In this document: piece after piece, positions 8,359 to 16,431 of the stretch
Position numbering within the stretch: the first letter of the stretch is position 1
Layout: each line of letters starts with the position of its first letter
NCBI GenBank assembly: GCA_938029215.1
Contig: CALHFG010000006.1
Coordinates: 1 to 61,706 of the forward strand
From: an uncultured Acidimicrobiales bacterium
GTDB lineage: Bacteria > Actinomycetota > Acidimicrobiia > Acidimicrobiales > SZUA-35
Direction: 5' to 3'
Length of the DNA: 61,706 bases
Position numbers and translations under genes: made by a program
The notes under the pieces: generated by a model
Told to the model about the DNA's origin: nothing
The model's input: the letters and a program-made list of their open reading frames with translations, nothing else
The model's database searches: none

Positions 8359-8955
8359 CTACTCGGTTCCGACCGCGGGCAAGCCAAGGTCGGCGTAGGT
8401 GAAGATCGGCGCAAATGGAATGCCTGCGTCGCCGAACATCTGAAACGGCTGATCGCTACGGGCCACCAGGGTGGTGGCAATCGCCGACGTTCCGCCTTCG
8501 GCCCGAATTCGTTCATCGGCAACCAAGCTGGACCCGCCGCTGGTGATGACATCGTCAACCAGAAGCACCCGTTTACCGTTCACGTCGGCACCCTCGATGA
8601 ACTTGTCGGTGCCGCGGCCCTTCGACTTCTTTCGCACCACGAACCATTCGAGACCACCAACGATGGCCACGCCGTGTGCGAATTGATCGGCGCCCAAGGT
8701 AAGACCGCCGACCGCATCGACCGTCACGCCCTGTTCGGCAAGAAGATCGAGCATGCACGTGCACGCCAACGCCAGATCGGTGCCGTTGGCCAGCGCTCGT
8801 TTGCCGTCGATGAAATAGCGCGACATCGCCCCGGACGACAGCTCAACGGGCTCAGCCAATTCTGTTACACCCTTGGTTTGGATGATCTTCTTGAGTGCGG
8901 AGCGTCGCTCCTGGGATGTATCGGGAAGGCTGGCCAGCGGATTCACGGCCCCCAT
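8359..8955 (-). CDS. pyrE: orotate phosphoribosyltransferase
   Basis: A 198-residue type I phosphoribosyltransferase that makes orotidine monophosphate from orotate and PRPP in de novo pyrimidine synthesis. The PRPP-binding signature VLLVDDVITSGGS is intact, and the flexible-loop region VRKKSKGRGTDKFIEG precedes it with the expected Lys/Arg residues. The N-terminal part (ALKKIIQTKGVTEL, then SGAMSRYFIDGKRAL) fits the bacterial PyrE/PyrE-like pattern. First gene of a two-gene unit with the methyltransferase. Confidence 0.9.
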   Translation of the reverse strand: MGAVNPLASLPDTSQERRSALKKIIQTKGVTELAEPVELSSGAMSRYFIDGKRALANGTDLALACTCMLDLLAEQGVTVDAVGGLTLGADQFAHGVAIVGGLEWFVVRKKSKGRGTDKFIEGADVNGKRVLLVDDVITSGGSSLVADERIRAEGGTSAIATTLVARSDQPFQMFGDAGIPFAPIFTYADLGLPAVGTE

Positions 8956-8976
8956 CCTAGGATTCGACGCCGTTGG

Positions 8977-9183
8977 TCACTCTCGACCGAGCAGTGCCTT
9001 CAACTTTCGCCATATCGTTGGTTTGGCTGGCGGATCCTCAACCGGTGGATGATCGAACCGCAGTTCGTCCGAGGTGTGTTCGGTCCACCGTGACCCGGTC
9101 CAGTACCGGTAGGTCGACTGCTTCTGGGGATCGTAAAACCATCCGGCCCCTGGCCGACTTTTGAGCTGCCACTTCCTGGTCAT
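8977..9183 (-). CDS. small DUF2510-domain protein
   Basis: A 68-residue protein consisting almost entirely of a DUF2510 motif (GAGWFYDPQKQSTYRYWTG, then RWTEHT). DUF2510 is a short Trp-rich domain typical of Actinobacteria and usually attached to membrane proteins; its role is unknown. Here it stands alone with a short basic tail (IWRKLKALLGRE) and no membrane helix. It lies 21 bp upstream of pyrE on the same strand and could be the first gene of that unit. The 283 bp to its right (9184-9466) show no convincing gene; they hold the upstream region of the LysM gene. Confidence 0.65.
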   Translation of the reverse strand: MTRKWQLKSRPGAGWFYDPQKQSTYRYWTGSRWTEHTSDELRFDHPPVEDPPAKPTIWRKLKALLGRE

Positions 9184-9466
9184 AGATTTGCTTGTGCTGA
9201 TGCATGACAGACTGCAGCGCTGTCATTTTCACCCGCCGGTTTCGCATGGCTTGAGCTTACGGCTTCAGACACTTCAGCTGTTGTCGAGGTCGCGGGCCGG
9301 CCGGCTCTCGGATTTAGTACTGAGCGCCTTCGCCCAACATGTACTCAAATTGGTAGCAGAATCCCTGCTCCTGAGGGTGTTGACGGCTCGTCTCAATAGC
9401 GAAATCGTGGGTTCGCGCCTATGGTCGAAGTGTTCAACGTTCGACAATTGCTTTAGGAGGCAGAAC

Positions 9467-10054
9467 ATGGGCGTATTTGATTTCGTGAAGGACGCAGGGG
9501 CAAAGATCGGTATCGGTGAGTCGACTGCAGAAGAGGAAGCCAAGGCAGCAGCTGAAGAAGCAGCCCTCGAAGCTCGTCGCAGTGACATGGCCAAAAAGGT
9601 CCAGGATCGCCTGAAGGCCAACAAGGCCGAAGCGGCCGCCGACGCCAAGAAGGACGAAATGCGTGAGCGCATGGCCGAGGCCAAGAAGGCGCGCGGGCTC
9701 GAGACTTTCGTCAAGAACATGGGCTTCAAGGTTGATGACCTCGATGTGCGCTTCGATGACGGCGTGGCCGAGGTCGACGGCATGGTGGCCGATCAAGAAA
9801 CCCGCGAGAAGATCATCCTCGCTATTGGTAACACCGCAGATGTCTCCCAGGTGAAGGACGCCATCACCGTTGCCCAGCCCGGCGAGATGTCCGATATGCA
9901 CGCCGTCGTCAGTGGCGACACCCTCTGGGGCTTGGCGGAGAAGTACTACGGCGATGGACACAAGTACCCCACCATCTTCGAAGCCAACAAGCCAATGCTG
10001 AAGGATCCCAACAAGATCTATGTTGGCCAGGTCCTGCGTATTCCTGCCCTGTAA
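9467..10054 (+). CDS. kbp: BON-LysM protein, Kbp/YgaU-like
   Basis: A 195-residue protein resembling E. coli Kbp (YgaU), a cytoplasmic K+-binding stress protein of about 149 residues. It opens with MGVFDFVKDAGAKIG as Kbp does. A BON domain follows (about 85-145, VRFDDGVAEVDGMVADQETR) and then a C-terminal LysM domain (about 146-195, VVSGDTLWGLAEKYYGDG...YVGQVLRIP). The extra length is a highly charged Ala/Glu/Lys helix (about 22-70) between the N-terminal motif and BON. ATG at 9467 is set by a perfect AGGAGG (9455-9460), one of the few strong ribosome-binding sites here, suggesting high expression. No signal peptide is seen. Confidence 0.85.
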   Translation: MGVFDFVKDAGAKIGIGESTAEEEAKAAAEEAALEARRSDMAKKVQDRLKANKAEAAADAKKDEMRERMAEAKKARGLETFVKNMGFKVDDLDVRFDDGVAEVDGMVADQETREKIILAIGNTADVSQVKDAITVAQPGEMSDMHAVVSGDTLWGLAEKYYGDGHKYPTIFEANKPMLKDPNKIYVGQVLRIPAL

Positions 10055-10074
10055 ATACGGTTCCGTTCTGCGTT

Positions 10075-10102
10075 CGGTTCCGCCCCTTGGCGGGCGGAAC
10101 CG
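10075..10102 (+). terminator. stem-loop after kbp
   Basis: A perfect 11-bp stem, CGGTTCCGCCC (10075-10085) with GGGCGGAACCG (10092-10102), and a 6-nt loop, 20 bp after the kbp stop. It has no T-run, so it may act as a terminator or a 3'-end stabiliser. Confidence 0.6.
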
Positions 10103-10197
10103 GTCGTCGTTCGCGGTCACGCGGGAATCGTGCGATAACTCGGTGCGGAATTGAACCCGTCGAGTTAACCTTTCGGTCTCACTTCTGTGATCACTCT

Positions 10198-10281
10198 GCG
10201 CGAGTGGTGGAATTGGCAGACACGCAGGATTCAGGTTCCTGTGCTGGCAACAGCGTGGGGGTTCAAGTCCCCCCTCGCGCA
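10198..10281 (+). tRNA. tRNA-Leu(CAG)
   Basis: An 84-nt class II tRNA. Acceptor GCGCGAG pairs with CTCGCGC, discriminator A, and CCA is not encoded. The anticodon stem CAGGA/TCCTG holds loop TTCAGGT, giving anticodon CAG. A long variable arm and the T-arm GGGTTCAAGTCCC are present. Confidence 0.95.
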
Positions 10282-10288
10282 CTCTTTG

Positions 10289-10317
10289 AGCCCCGGTCCA
10301 TCGGATCGGGGCTTTTG
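10289..10317 (+). terminator. intrinsic terminator of tRNA-Leu
   Basis: Stem AGCCCCG (10289-10295) with CGGGGCT (10307-10313), followed by a short T-run. It lies 8 nt beyond the tRNA 3' end. Confidence 0.8.
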
Positions 10318-10384
10318 TATTCTCGCCCAACTACTTGCCTGATCTGGATCTGACGTCGGCTGTTCCGGTCTGTACGGTTGACCC

Positions 10385-10744
10385 ATGCACCGGACGACGT
10401 CGACGATGAGGCCGGACGCCGAGACCCGTCGCTCGGCCTTTGCGGTACTCGGTCTTGATGAGACCGCGTCTCGCCACGATGTCTCGACGGCCTACCGCCG
10501 TCTTGCTCTCCAGCATCACCCCGATCTTGGTGGTGATCCGGAGGTGATGAGCCGGATAAATGCTGCGATGGAGGTGCTCCTGGATCGCAGCGAATCAGCA
10601 CCGGCCGTTGCCAGTCCATCGGTGGAGAGCGCGCCAGCTTCGACGGAGCAGCCTTTCTCGCTTGTTCAGGCGCTCTTGGCGTTCGTGGTCGTTCCGGCGG
10701 TCCTCATCGCAGCCGCCATGTATCTGATCGTCCAGATTGCTTAG
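10385..10744 (+). CDS. J-domain membrane protein
   Basis: A 119-residue protein with a compact J domain (about 18-68) containing the HPD motif (LALQHHPDLGGD) that stimulates DnaK ATPase. A C-terminal transmembrane helix follows (about 97-118, ALLAFVVVPAVLIAAAMYLI). It would recruit DnaK to the membrane; clients are unknown. It lacks the Gly/Phe and zinc regions of DnaJ. ATG at 10385 is preceded by TACGGT (10373-10378) and CTGACG (10350-10355), spacing 17, so the transcript is likely leaderless. Confidence 0.8.
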   Translation: MHRTTSTMRPDAETRRSAFAVLGLDETASRHDVSTAYRRLALQHHPDLGGDPEVMSRINAAMEVLLDRSESAPAVASPSVESAPASTEQPFSLVQALLAFVVVPAVLIAAAMYLIVQIA

Positions 10745-10866
10745 AACAGAAATTTCCCGCCGCGTGTAAGAAACCGAGGAGTTCTGCGTCTGATCAGAAG
10801 AGACGACCAAAGGAACCGATCACGTGAACTCATCGAACCCTGCTCCCGGGGCTACAGCGCCCAAGC

Positions 10867-11391
10867 GTGTCAGTTGAGACATCGACCATGACACGTTTCA
10901 ACCGGCCCCGGACCGCTGATCGAACGGTGTTCGCCGAATGGATGAGCGAGCACCGAGGCATCATCGTCAAGATCGTCCGAAGCTTTACCGCAACCCCGGC
11001 GGACTCCGACGACCTCACCCAAGAGATCACCCTCGCGCTGTGGAAGTCGGTTCCGTCGTTCCGCGGCGGATCGAAACCGTCGACCTGGATCTGGCGAATC
11101 GCACTGAATCGAGCGATCTCCTGGCAGCGCGCCGAAAGACCGCCTTCTCTCGACGTCGACGACACCGTCGTGGTATCCAACTTGCAAGCCGATGACGGCG
11201 TGATGGTGGACCGCATTTATCAATCGATCCGCACGCTCAATCCGATCGATCGGTCGCTCATCGTCCTCTGGCTCGAGGGCTATCGCTACGCGGAGATCGC
11301 CGAAATCACCGGCATGACCGAATCCAACGTAGGGGCCCGCTTCAGCCGAGCGCGAGCCCGTCTATCCCAACAACTGAAGGAAGTCCAATGA
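10867..11391 (+). CDS. ECF-type RNA polymerase sigma factor
   Basis: A 174-residue sigma-70 family factor of extracytoplasmic-function type. Region 2 covers about 20-90 (DDLTQEITLALWKSV, then STWIWRIALNRAISW) and region 4 about 115-172 (LNPIDRSLIVLWLEGYRYAEIAEITGMTESNV). Start choice is uncertain between GTG 10867 and ATG 10888. Its stop overlaps the start of the next gene by 4 bp, so the two are translationally coupled. Such coupling is usual for ECF sigma factors and their membrane regulators. Confidence 0.9.
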   Translation: MSVETSTMTRFNRPRTADRTVFAEWMSEHRGIIVKIVRSFTATPADSDDLTQEITLALWKSVPSFRGGSKPSTWIWRIALNRAISWQRAERPPSLDVDDTVVVSNLQADDGVMVDRIYQSIRTLNPIDRSLIVLWLEGYRYAEIAEITGMTESNVGARFSRARARLSQQLKEVQ

Positions 11392-12011
11392 GCAACGACC
11401 AGCCAAAGAACGAATACAACGCCACCGACCCGCTTCACGACGTGTGGGCTCAACAAGACATGACCGCAAAGATCGCTCTACCTATGGACCCCGCCGCACT
11501 TGCGGATCAGACTGCGCAAGCGCACAAGAATGATCAACGTCGGTTGCTTTGGGTCAACGTACGTGAGGTCGTGCCGAGCTTGATGATTGCTGCGGTCTAT
11601 CTTGCTTTGGCCAACGAGTCCACCTATCCCAGGGCACTGATGCTGGCTGCTGTGATCCCCCTCTTCGTGGCCGGATTTCTCGTCACGTCATCGCTTTTGC
11701 ACCGCCGAGCCGATCAGCGGTGGGGACAGTCGGTTCGCGAACAACTCGATCGCCGTCTCGCCCAACTGAACCACCGGGTATGGATGTACCAGAAGTCTGC
11801 GTGGTGGTATTTCCTCCCGTTGGCATTGTCGTTTGGACTGGTGATTTACGGGTTGGGTGGCGGCTGGGTCCAACTAGCCCTGTGGCTTGGGGGATATCTG
11901 GTGTTTAGCGTTGTGCTTCACCATCGAGCTCGCAGTCGGGCCCACACACGCTACGAGGTGGAGGCTGAGCGACTCCAACGACTCTTGAACGAGTTCGACC
12001 GGGCGACCTAA
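11388..12011 (+). CDS. membrane protein coupled to ECF sigma factor
   Basis: A 207-residue protein with a cytoplasmic N-terminus (about 1-60), two transmembrane helices at about 65-105, a charged loop, two more at about 140-178, and a basic C-terminal helix. It overlaps the sigma gene by 4 bp. No zinc anti-sigma motif (HxxxCxxC) is visible, so it is not a canonical ZAS-type anti-sigma factor. The N-terminal segment DPLHDVWAQQDMTAKIAL could contact the sigma factor. A regulatory role is inferred only from position and topology. Confidence 0.6.
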   Translation: MSNDQPKNEYNATDPLHDVWAQQDMTAKIALPMDPAALADQTAQAHKNDQRRLLWVNVREVVPSLMIAAVYLALANESTYPRALMLAAVIPLFVAGFLVTSSLLHRRADQRWGQSVREQLDRRLAQLNHRVWMYQKSAWWYFLPLALSFGLVIYGLGGGWVQLALWLGGYLVFSVVLHHRARSRAHTRYEVEAERLQRLLNEFDRAT

Positions 12012-12063
12012 GAAGCGGCCAGGCCCTTGGAACCCTGCGGCAGGCGAGAAGTAGGATCGCAGC

Positions 12064-12996
12064 GTGAAACGGCTGTGTGAAGGAAGAATCGCTGTAGTTA
12101 CGGGTGCGGGCCGTGGGATTGGTCGAGAACATGCGTTGCTGCTAGCCCAACATGGCGCCCGGGTGGTGGTCAACGACCTCGGCGGGGCTCTCGATGGGAC
12201 GTCGGTTGACGGATCCTCGAGCTTTGCCCAGATCGTGGTCGATGAGATCGTAAACGGTGGGGGAGAGGCCGTGGCTAACACCGACGATGTGGCTTCGTGG
12301 TCCGGGGCCGAGAACCTCATTGGCACCGCCCTGGAAGCCTTCGGCGGACTCGATGTCTTGGTCAACAACGCGGGAATCCTGCGGGACCGGATGATGGTCA
12401 ACATGACCGAAGCCGAATGGGACGCAGTGATCAATGTCCACCTCAAGGGAACGTTTGGTCCGGCTCACTTCGCCGCCGCCCACTGGCGTGAACGTTCGAA
12501 GGCGGGCGATCCTGTTGACGCTCGAATCATCAACACCACCTCGGTGTCCGGCATTTACGGAAACCCAGGCCAAACCAACTACGGGGCGGCAAAGGCCGGC
12601 ATCGCTGCATTCACGGTCATCTCCGCCCAAGAACTTCATCGCTATGGGATTACCGTCAATGCCATCGCCCCGGGGGCGCTCACTCGAATGACGGAGAACC
12701 TGGGGATGGGGCAGCTCGACGAAGCCGGCCAGGCAATGATGCATCCGCGCTGGATCGCTCCGATCTGCACATGGCTGGCCTCAGAAGAGTCAGCTGGCGT
12801 AACCGGGCGAGTCTTCGAGGCCAGCGGCCGCGTATTCGCAATCGCAAACACATGGCATCGCGGCCCGCAGGCGGCGCCGGTAGACGATCCCACTCTTCTT
12901 GGTCCCATCGTGGAGGGCCTGATGGCGCAGGCCCAACCCAACTCGAATATGGAAGGCCAACCCACCACCGGTCCGGGTTACCCAACTCCCATTTAG
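12064..12996 (+). CDS. SDR oxidoreductase, (3R)-hydroxyacyl-CoA dehydrogenase-like
   Basis: A 310-residue classical short-chain dehydrogenase with cofactor motif VTGAGRGIGREHA, NNAGILRDRM, the catalytic Ser in INTTSVSG and catalytic Tyr/Lys in NYGAAKAG. The VNDLGGALDG motif and NAGILRDRMM are typical of the dehydrogenase part of peroxisomal multifunctional enzyme type 2 and its actinobacterial relatives, so oxidation of 3-hydroxyacyl-CoA in beta-oxidation is likely. GTG at 12064 has TAGGAT (12052-12057) 6 nt before it, a leaderless arrangement. Confidence 0.85.
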   Translation: MKRLCEGRIAVVTGAGRGIGREHALLLAQHGARVVVNDLGGALDGTSVDGSSSFAQIVVDEIVNGGGEAVANTDDVASWSGAENLIGTALEAFGGLDVLVNNAGILRDRMMVNMTEAEWDAVINVHLKGTFGPAHFAAAHWRERSKAGDPVDARIINTTSVSGIYGNPGQTNYGAAKAGIAAFTVISAQELHRYGITVNAIAPGALTRMTENLGMGQLDEAGQAMMHPRWIAPICTWLASEESAGVTGRVFEASGRVFAIANTWHRGPQAAPVDDPTLLGPIVEGLMAQAQPNSNMEGQPTTGPGYPTPI

Positions 12997-13101
12997 TTCC
13001 TACGGCGGGCGCCCTGCTAACACTGGCGGGGCAGCCGGACTAAAGGGCTGAAGAAGACCTGCCGATCCTGAAGTGTGCAGACTGGTTCGCGATCGGTGTC
13101 G

Positions 13102-13815
13102 ATGGACATCTCAAACGACGCGGCCCTCGAGGCCGAAGTCGAACCGATTAGTGTTCTCGTGGTTGAGGATTCCAGAGAATTCCAGATCGTCCTGCACAGC
13201 GTTCTAGGGAAGGAAGGCTTCGACGTCCAGCTAGCCGCAAGCGGTGAGGTTGCGCTCGAGAAAGCCAAAACCATGAACCCCAACGTCGTGGTACTGGATG
13301 TCGTGCTTCCCGGTATGGACGGCGTCGAGGTCTGCCGTGAGCTGCGTCAGTTCTCCGATGCTTACGTTGTGATGCTCTCGGGCCGGGGCGAAGAGGTCGA
13401 CAAGCTCGTCGGTCTCGCCGTCGGCGCCGACGACTACATGACAAAGCCGTTTTCGCCCAGAGAGCTCGCCGCCCGCATCCGCGCCATGATGCGTCGGCCG
13501 CGCGGAGCTGAGCGCCGCGAGTCCACCATCCTCACCATTGGTGACTTACAAATAGACACCGCCGGTCGTGAGGTCGAAGTCGACGGCGAACCGGTCGAAT
13601 TGACCAAGATCGAGTTCGATCTGCTGGCTGCTCTGGCGTCGCGACCGAGCATGGTATTCCCCCGTCGCGTGCTGATCGAACACGTGTGGGGCTCCAACTG
13701 GGTCGGCGATGACCACGTCATTGAGGTGCACATCGCAAACCTCCGCAAGAAGATTGACACGACTACCAAACACATACGCACCGTGCGTGGGGTTGGGTAC
13801 CGACTCGCCGTTTAG
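13102..13815 (+). CDS. OmpR-family response regulator
   Basis: A 237-residue two-component regulator. The receiver domain (about 12-128) contains acidic VVED, phospho-acceptor Asp in VVLDVVLPGMDG, the Thr/Ser in VVMLSGRG and Lys in MTKPFSPREL. The C-terminal winged helix (about 145-237) ends with the recognition segment VIEVHIANLRKKI and VRGVGYRL. No histidine kinase is adjacent, so it is an orphan in this window. ATG at 13102 is preferred; GTG at 13075 would add nine residues. The 198 bp after the stop contain a tandem repeat and a strong bidirectional terminator. Confidence 0.9.
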   Translation: MDISNDAALEAEVEPISVLVVEDSREFQIVLHSVLGKEGFDVQLAASGEVALEKAKTMNPNVVVLDVVLPGMDGVEVCRELRQFSDAYVVMLSGRGEEVDKLVGLAVGADDYMTKPFSPRELAARIRAMMRRPRGAERRESTILTIGDLQIDTAGREVEVDGEPVELTKIEFDLLAALASRPSMVFPRRVLIEHVWGSNWVGDDHVIEVHIANLRKKIDTTTKHIRTVRGVGYRLAV

Positions 13816-13839
13816 TTGGGGGTCTCGCCGGTGAGAATC

Positions 13840-13860
13840 CTTGAGGAACTCTTGAGGAAC
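13840..13860 (+). repeat. tandem 11-bp repeat
   Basis: CTTGAGGAACT at 13840-13850 is followed directly by CTTGAGGAAC at 13851-13860, just after the response-regulator stop. It could be a binding site or 3'-UTR element; nothing else supports a role. Confidence 0.5.
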
Positions 13861-13978
13861 ACCAAAGGTTGTCCAGAGTTGGCTGCGCCATGATGTGTTC
13901 ACGACCAACCGGTCAATGTGAAGTAAACGGCTGACACCAGCGTCTGGAACGGCGTTACAACAGTTCCACTTACGACAG

Positions 13979-14009
13979 AAGGGACTCCTCTCCTTGGGAG
14001 TCCCTTTGT
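13979..14009. terminator. bidirectional intrinsic terminator
   Basis: Stem AAGGGACTCC (13979-13988) with GGAGTCCCTT (13997-14006), loop of 8 nt, T-rich on the plus side and A-rich on the other. It serves the convergent response-regulator and YczE-like genes. Confidence 0.85.
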
Positions 14010-14013
14010 CGCG

Positions 14014-14640
14014 TTAGTCCACCCGCAGGTGCCGCAAGAAGAACTGCACAAACCAGCCAACGGTCAGGCCGAAGTACACGGTTCCGATGCCAACGTTGCC
14101 GCCCAGCAGCCACCCGATTGCGAGGGCCGAAAGTTCGATCACGGTACGGGCTTTGCTCACCGTCAGACCGCGCCGGGTGAGCGCAGTCATAAGGCCGTCT
14201 CGGGGTCCAGGCCCAAGATTGGCTCCCAGGTAGAGCCCGGAGGCCAGTCCCAGGAGTATCGGCGAGACCGCCAACGCGATGATTCGAACCGGAAGGGAGG
14301 TGAGGTCGGGCACGATCGCCAGCGTCAGGTCGAGGGCGACGCCGATGAGGGCCACGTTCAGAAGCGTTCCCAGCCCCAGGGGTTCGCCCACGGCAGCGAA
14401 CAACGTAAGCAGCGCCAACCCGGTGAGGATCACCACAAGACCTATCGATATGCCCAGCTGTTCAGATACTCCGCCATGAAACACCGTCCACGGGTTCACA
14501 CCCAGGTTGGCCTCGACGCTGAGGCCAAGGGCGGCACCGAACAGAACCATCCCCGGCACAAGCTGTCCTACCCGGCGCGCCATCGGCGGGCGGAAGCGAT
14601 AAATGTCCCACAGCAAGACGCGTCGCGTGGTCACAGACAA
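14014..14640 (-). CDS. YczE/YitT-like membrane protein
   Basis: A 208-residue integral membrane protein with about five hydrophobic helices and the conserved pattern GLSVEANLGVNPWTVFHGG and ANLGPGPRDGLMTALTRR of YczE-type proteins. Function in the family is poorly known. The longest frame starts at TTG 14640 with TAGGGT (complement of 14647-14652) 6 nt upstream, consistent with a leaderless start; GTG two codons later is the alternative. Confidence 0.8.
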   Translation of the reverse strand: MSVTTRRVLLWDIYRFRPPMARRVGQLVPGMVLFGAALGLSVEANLGVNPWTVFHGGVSEQLGISIGLVVILTGLALLTLFAAVGEPLGLGTLLNVALIGVALDLTLAIVPDLTSLPVRIIALAVSPILLGLASGLYLGANLGPGPRDGLMTALTRRGLTVSKARTVIELSALAIGWLLGGNVGIGTVYFGLTVGWFVQFFLRHLRVD

Positions 14641-14680
14641 GCCTCGACCCTATAGGCGTGCCGCCACGGTCGAAGTCGAT

Positions 14681-15862
14681 CTACCGGGCGAGCTGATCGA
14701 TCAGGTCGATCGTCCGATCGATCTCCTCCTCCGTGTTGAAGTAGTGCACCGATGCCCGAACGACCGTAGTGAGGTTTCGTGCCGGAAAGTCCAACCGGGC
14801 GGAGCCCTCAAAGGACAGGCTGGCGTTCACCCCATGGCTCCGTAGATACGCCCGTATTGCGTCCGGATCATGCCCGTCGACGGTGAACGTGACGATGGCG
14901 CTCTTGTTCTGCCCAAGATCGTGGGTATGAACCTTCGGCAATGCCTCGAGGCCTGATCGCAGCCGGGTCGACAGCATGGCGTTACGATCTGCAATCTCTT
15001 CGATCCCAACGTTCACGGCATATTCGAGGGCGGCCGCCAATCCGACTTTGCCGCCGAAGAACACCTCGTAGGGTTCGAATCGACCGGCATCGGGCAACGG
15101 CTCGATCGTAAGGGGCGCAGTCCAGGCGGCGCCTTGCATATCGACTCCCGCAGGGTTGCCCATTCGGGCCAGCGCCCGGTCCGACGCCCACACCATCCCG
15201 GTTCCACGTGGGCCCCGGAGGAATTTGCGACCGGTGAACGAAAGAACGTCACAGCCGATCGTGTCTACGTGCACCGGGATTTGGCCCGCTGACTGACAGG
15301 CATCGACCACATACATCGCGTCATGGTCAGCGAGCATTGCCCCAACCGCCTCGACGGGGTTGATCAGGCCGCCCTGGGTCGGAATATGGGTAACCGACAC
15401 CAGGCGAACCCTGTCGTCCAGCAAGTCGGCTAACGCATCGAGATCGAGCTGGCCATGTTCGTCATCAGGAATGATCTCGACGGACACGTCGTCGAACTCT
15501 CGAGCTCGAAGCAGCCCTCCCATGTTCGATGGATACTCCGCCCGCGTGGTGAGGAGACGGTCCCCCGGATCAAAGCGGAGTGACGAGACCGCAGCGTTCC
15601 ACGCCCGCGTTGCTGACTCCACAAACGCCCAGTTTTTTGGGTCGCCGCCAAACAATGCTGCGGCAGCCGGATAGACACCCTGCAGTTGGTCCGCTCGATC
15701 GGCGACCAGCTCATACCCGCCAACTCGGGCCTCGGTCTGAAGCCATTCGACTACGGTGTTCAGGACCGGGTCGGGTGGCAGGCTGCAACCGGCGCTGTTC
15801 AGGTGAGTCACCGTGGCAACTCCGGCGGTCTCGTTTCGGATTGCCTCGACGTCGATAGTCAT
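14681..15862 (-). CDS. class V aminotransferase (PLP)
   Basis: A 393-residue fold-type I PLP enzyme of the class V/cysteine desulfurase-like group. The PLP Lys is in SFTGRKFLRGPRGTG, the ring-stacking and phosphate-binding regions lie at VESATRAWN and VTHIPTQGGLINP, and the conserved Asp is in YVVDACQSAGQ. Selenocysteine-lyase or isopenicillin-epimerase-like relatives show the same layout; the substrate is unresolved. ATG at 15862 is preceded by TAGCGT (complement of 15869-15874) at 6 nt, a leaderless signature. Confidence 0.85.
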   Translation of the reverse strand: MTIDVEAIRNETAGVATVTHLNSAGCSLPPDPVLNTVVEWLQTEARVGGYELVADRADQLQGVYPAAAALFGGDPKNWAFVESATRAWNAAVSSLRFDPGDRLLTTRAEYPSNMGGLLRAREFDDVSVEIIPDDEHGQLDLDALADLLDDRVRLVSVTHIPTQGGLINPVEAVGAMLADHDAMYVVDACQSAGQIPVHVDTIGCDVLSFTGRKFLRGPRGTGMVWASDRALARMGNPAGVDMQGAAWTAPLTIEPLPDAGRFEPYEVFFGGKVGLAAALEYAVNVGIEEIADRNAMLSTRLRSGLEALPKVHTHDLGQNKSAIVTFTVDGHDPDAIRAYLRSHGVNASLSFEGSARLDFPARNLTTVVRASVHYFNTEEEIDRTIDLIDQLAR

Positions 15863-15966
15863 CCCCCGACGCTAGCGACGTTGGCCGGCTTCGTCCGGAG
15901 AATTGGTTTCTAGGTATTTCGCGCCGATTGCTTGAGTGTTTGCCAGTGTTAGCCGAGAATCGAAAC

Positions 15967-16431
15967 ATGCTTGGCGTTGTTGTACCGATCGGCCTGGGCG
16001 GAGCCGTCCTGTTTTTCCTCTGGATCTACTGTGTAGTCGACGTCGTGGTCACCGACTCGATGCTGGTTCGCAACCTTCCCAAACTCACCTGGCTCTTTCT
16101 CGTTGTCTTTGTCCCCACGGTGGGCTCGATCGTGTGGTTGGTGGCGGGCCGCCCAGAAGGAGCCAGCTTGGCGGTGGGTGGTCAACAGCGGGCCTCGTAT
16201 GCAAACAATCCGTACCGCTCCGACGTCCGGGGATTTGAGGACTCGCCGCAATGGAAGGCCACGACCAAGCCGAGCGCCCCAGCACCGATCGCAGCATCGA
16301 CCGAGTCCAGCGACATTACCGAGTCGGCAGCGGTTCGTGAGCGACGCCTGCTCGAGTGGGAAGCGGAACTGAAGAAGCGGGAAGAGGCGCTGGAAGAGGC
16401 CGCTGAGGATCCCGGCGAACCCGAAAACTAG
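15967..16431 (+). CDS. PLDc_N-domain membrane protein
   Basis: A 154-residue protein with two N-terminal transmembrane helices (about 3-23 and 38-58) enclosing the PLDc_N motif (LPKLTWLFLVVFVPTVGSIVWLV), a short domain named from phospholipase D-like proteins but lacking catalytic HKD motifs. The rest is a Ser/Ala-rich linker and a C-terminal acidic coiled coil (LEWEAELKKREEALEEAAE). Such proteins are common in Actinobacteria, function unknown. Its TAG stop shares the palindrome CTAG (16428-16431) with the convergent enoyl-CoA hydratase. Confidence 0.8.
   Translation: MLGVVVPIGLGGAVLFFLWIYCVVDVVVTDSMLVRNLPKLTWLFLVVFVPTVGSIVWLVAGRPEGASLAVGGQQRASYANNPYRSDVRGFEDSPQWKATTKPSAPAPIAASTESSDITESAAVRERRLLEWEAELKKREEALEEAAEDPGEPEN

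Noticed and set aside
8002-9093. 363-residue plus-strand frame
   Set aside because: Antisense to pyrE and trmH, both with intact motifs.
14029-14655. 208-residue plus-strand frame
   Set aside because: Mirror of the YczE-like membrane protein gene; the terminator and TAGGGT box support the minus-strand gene.
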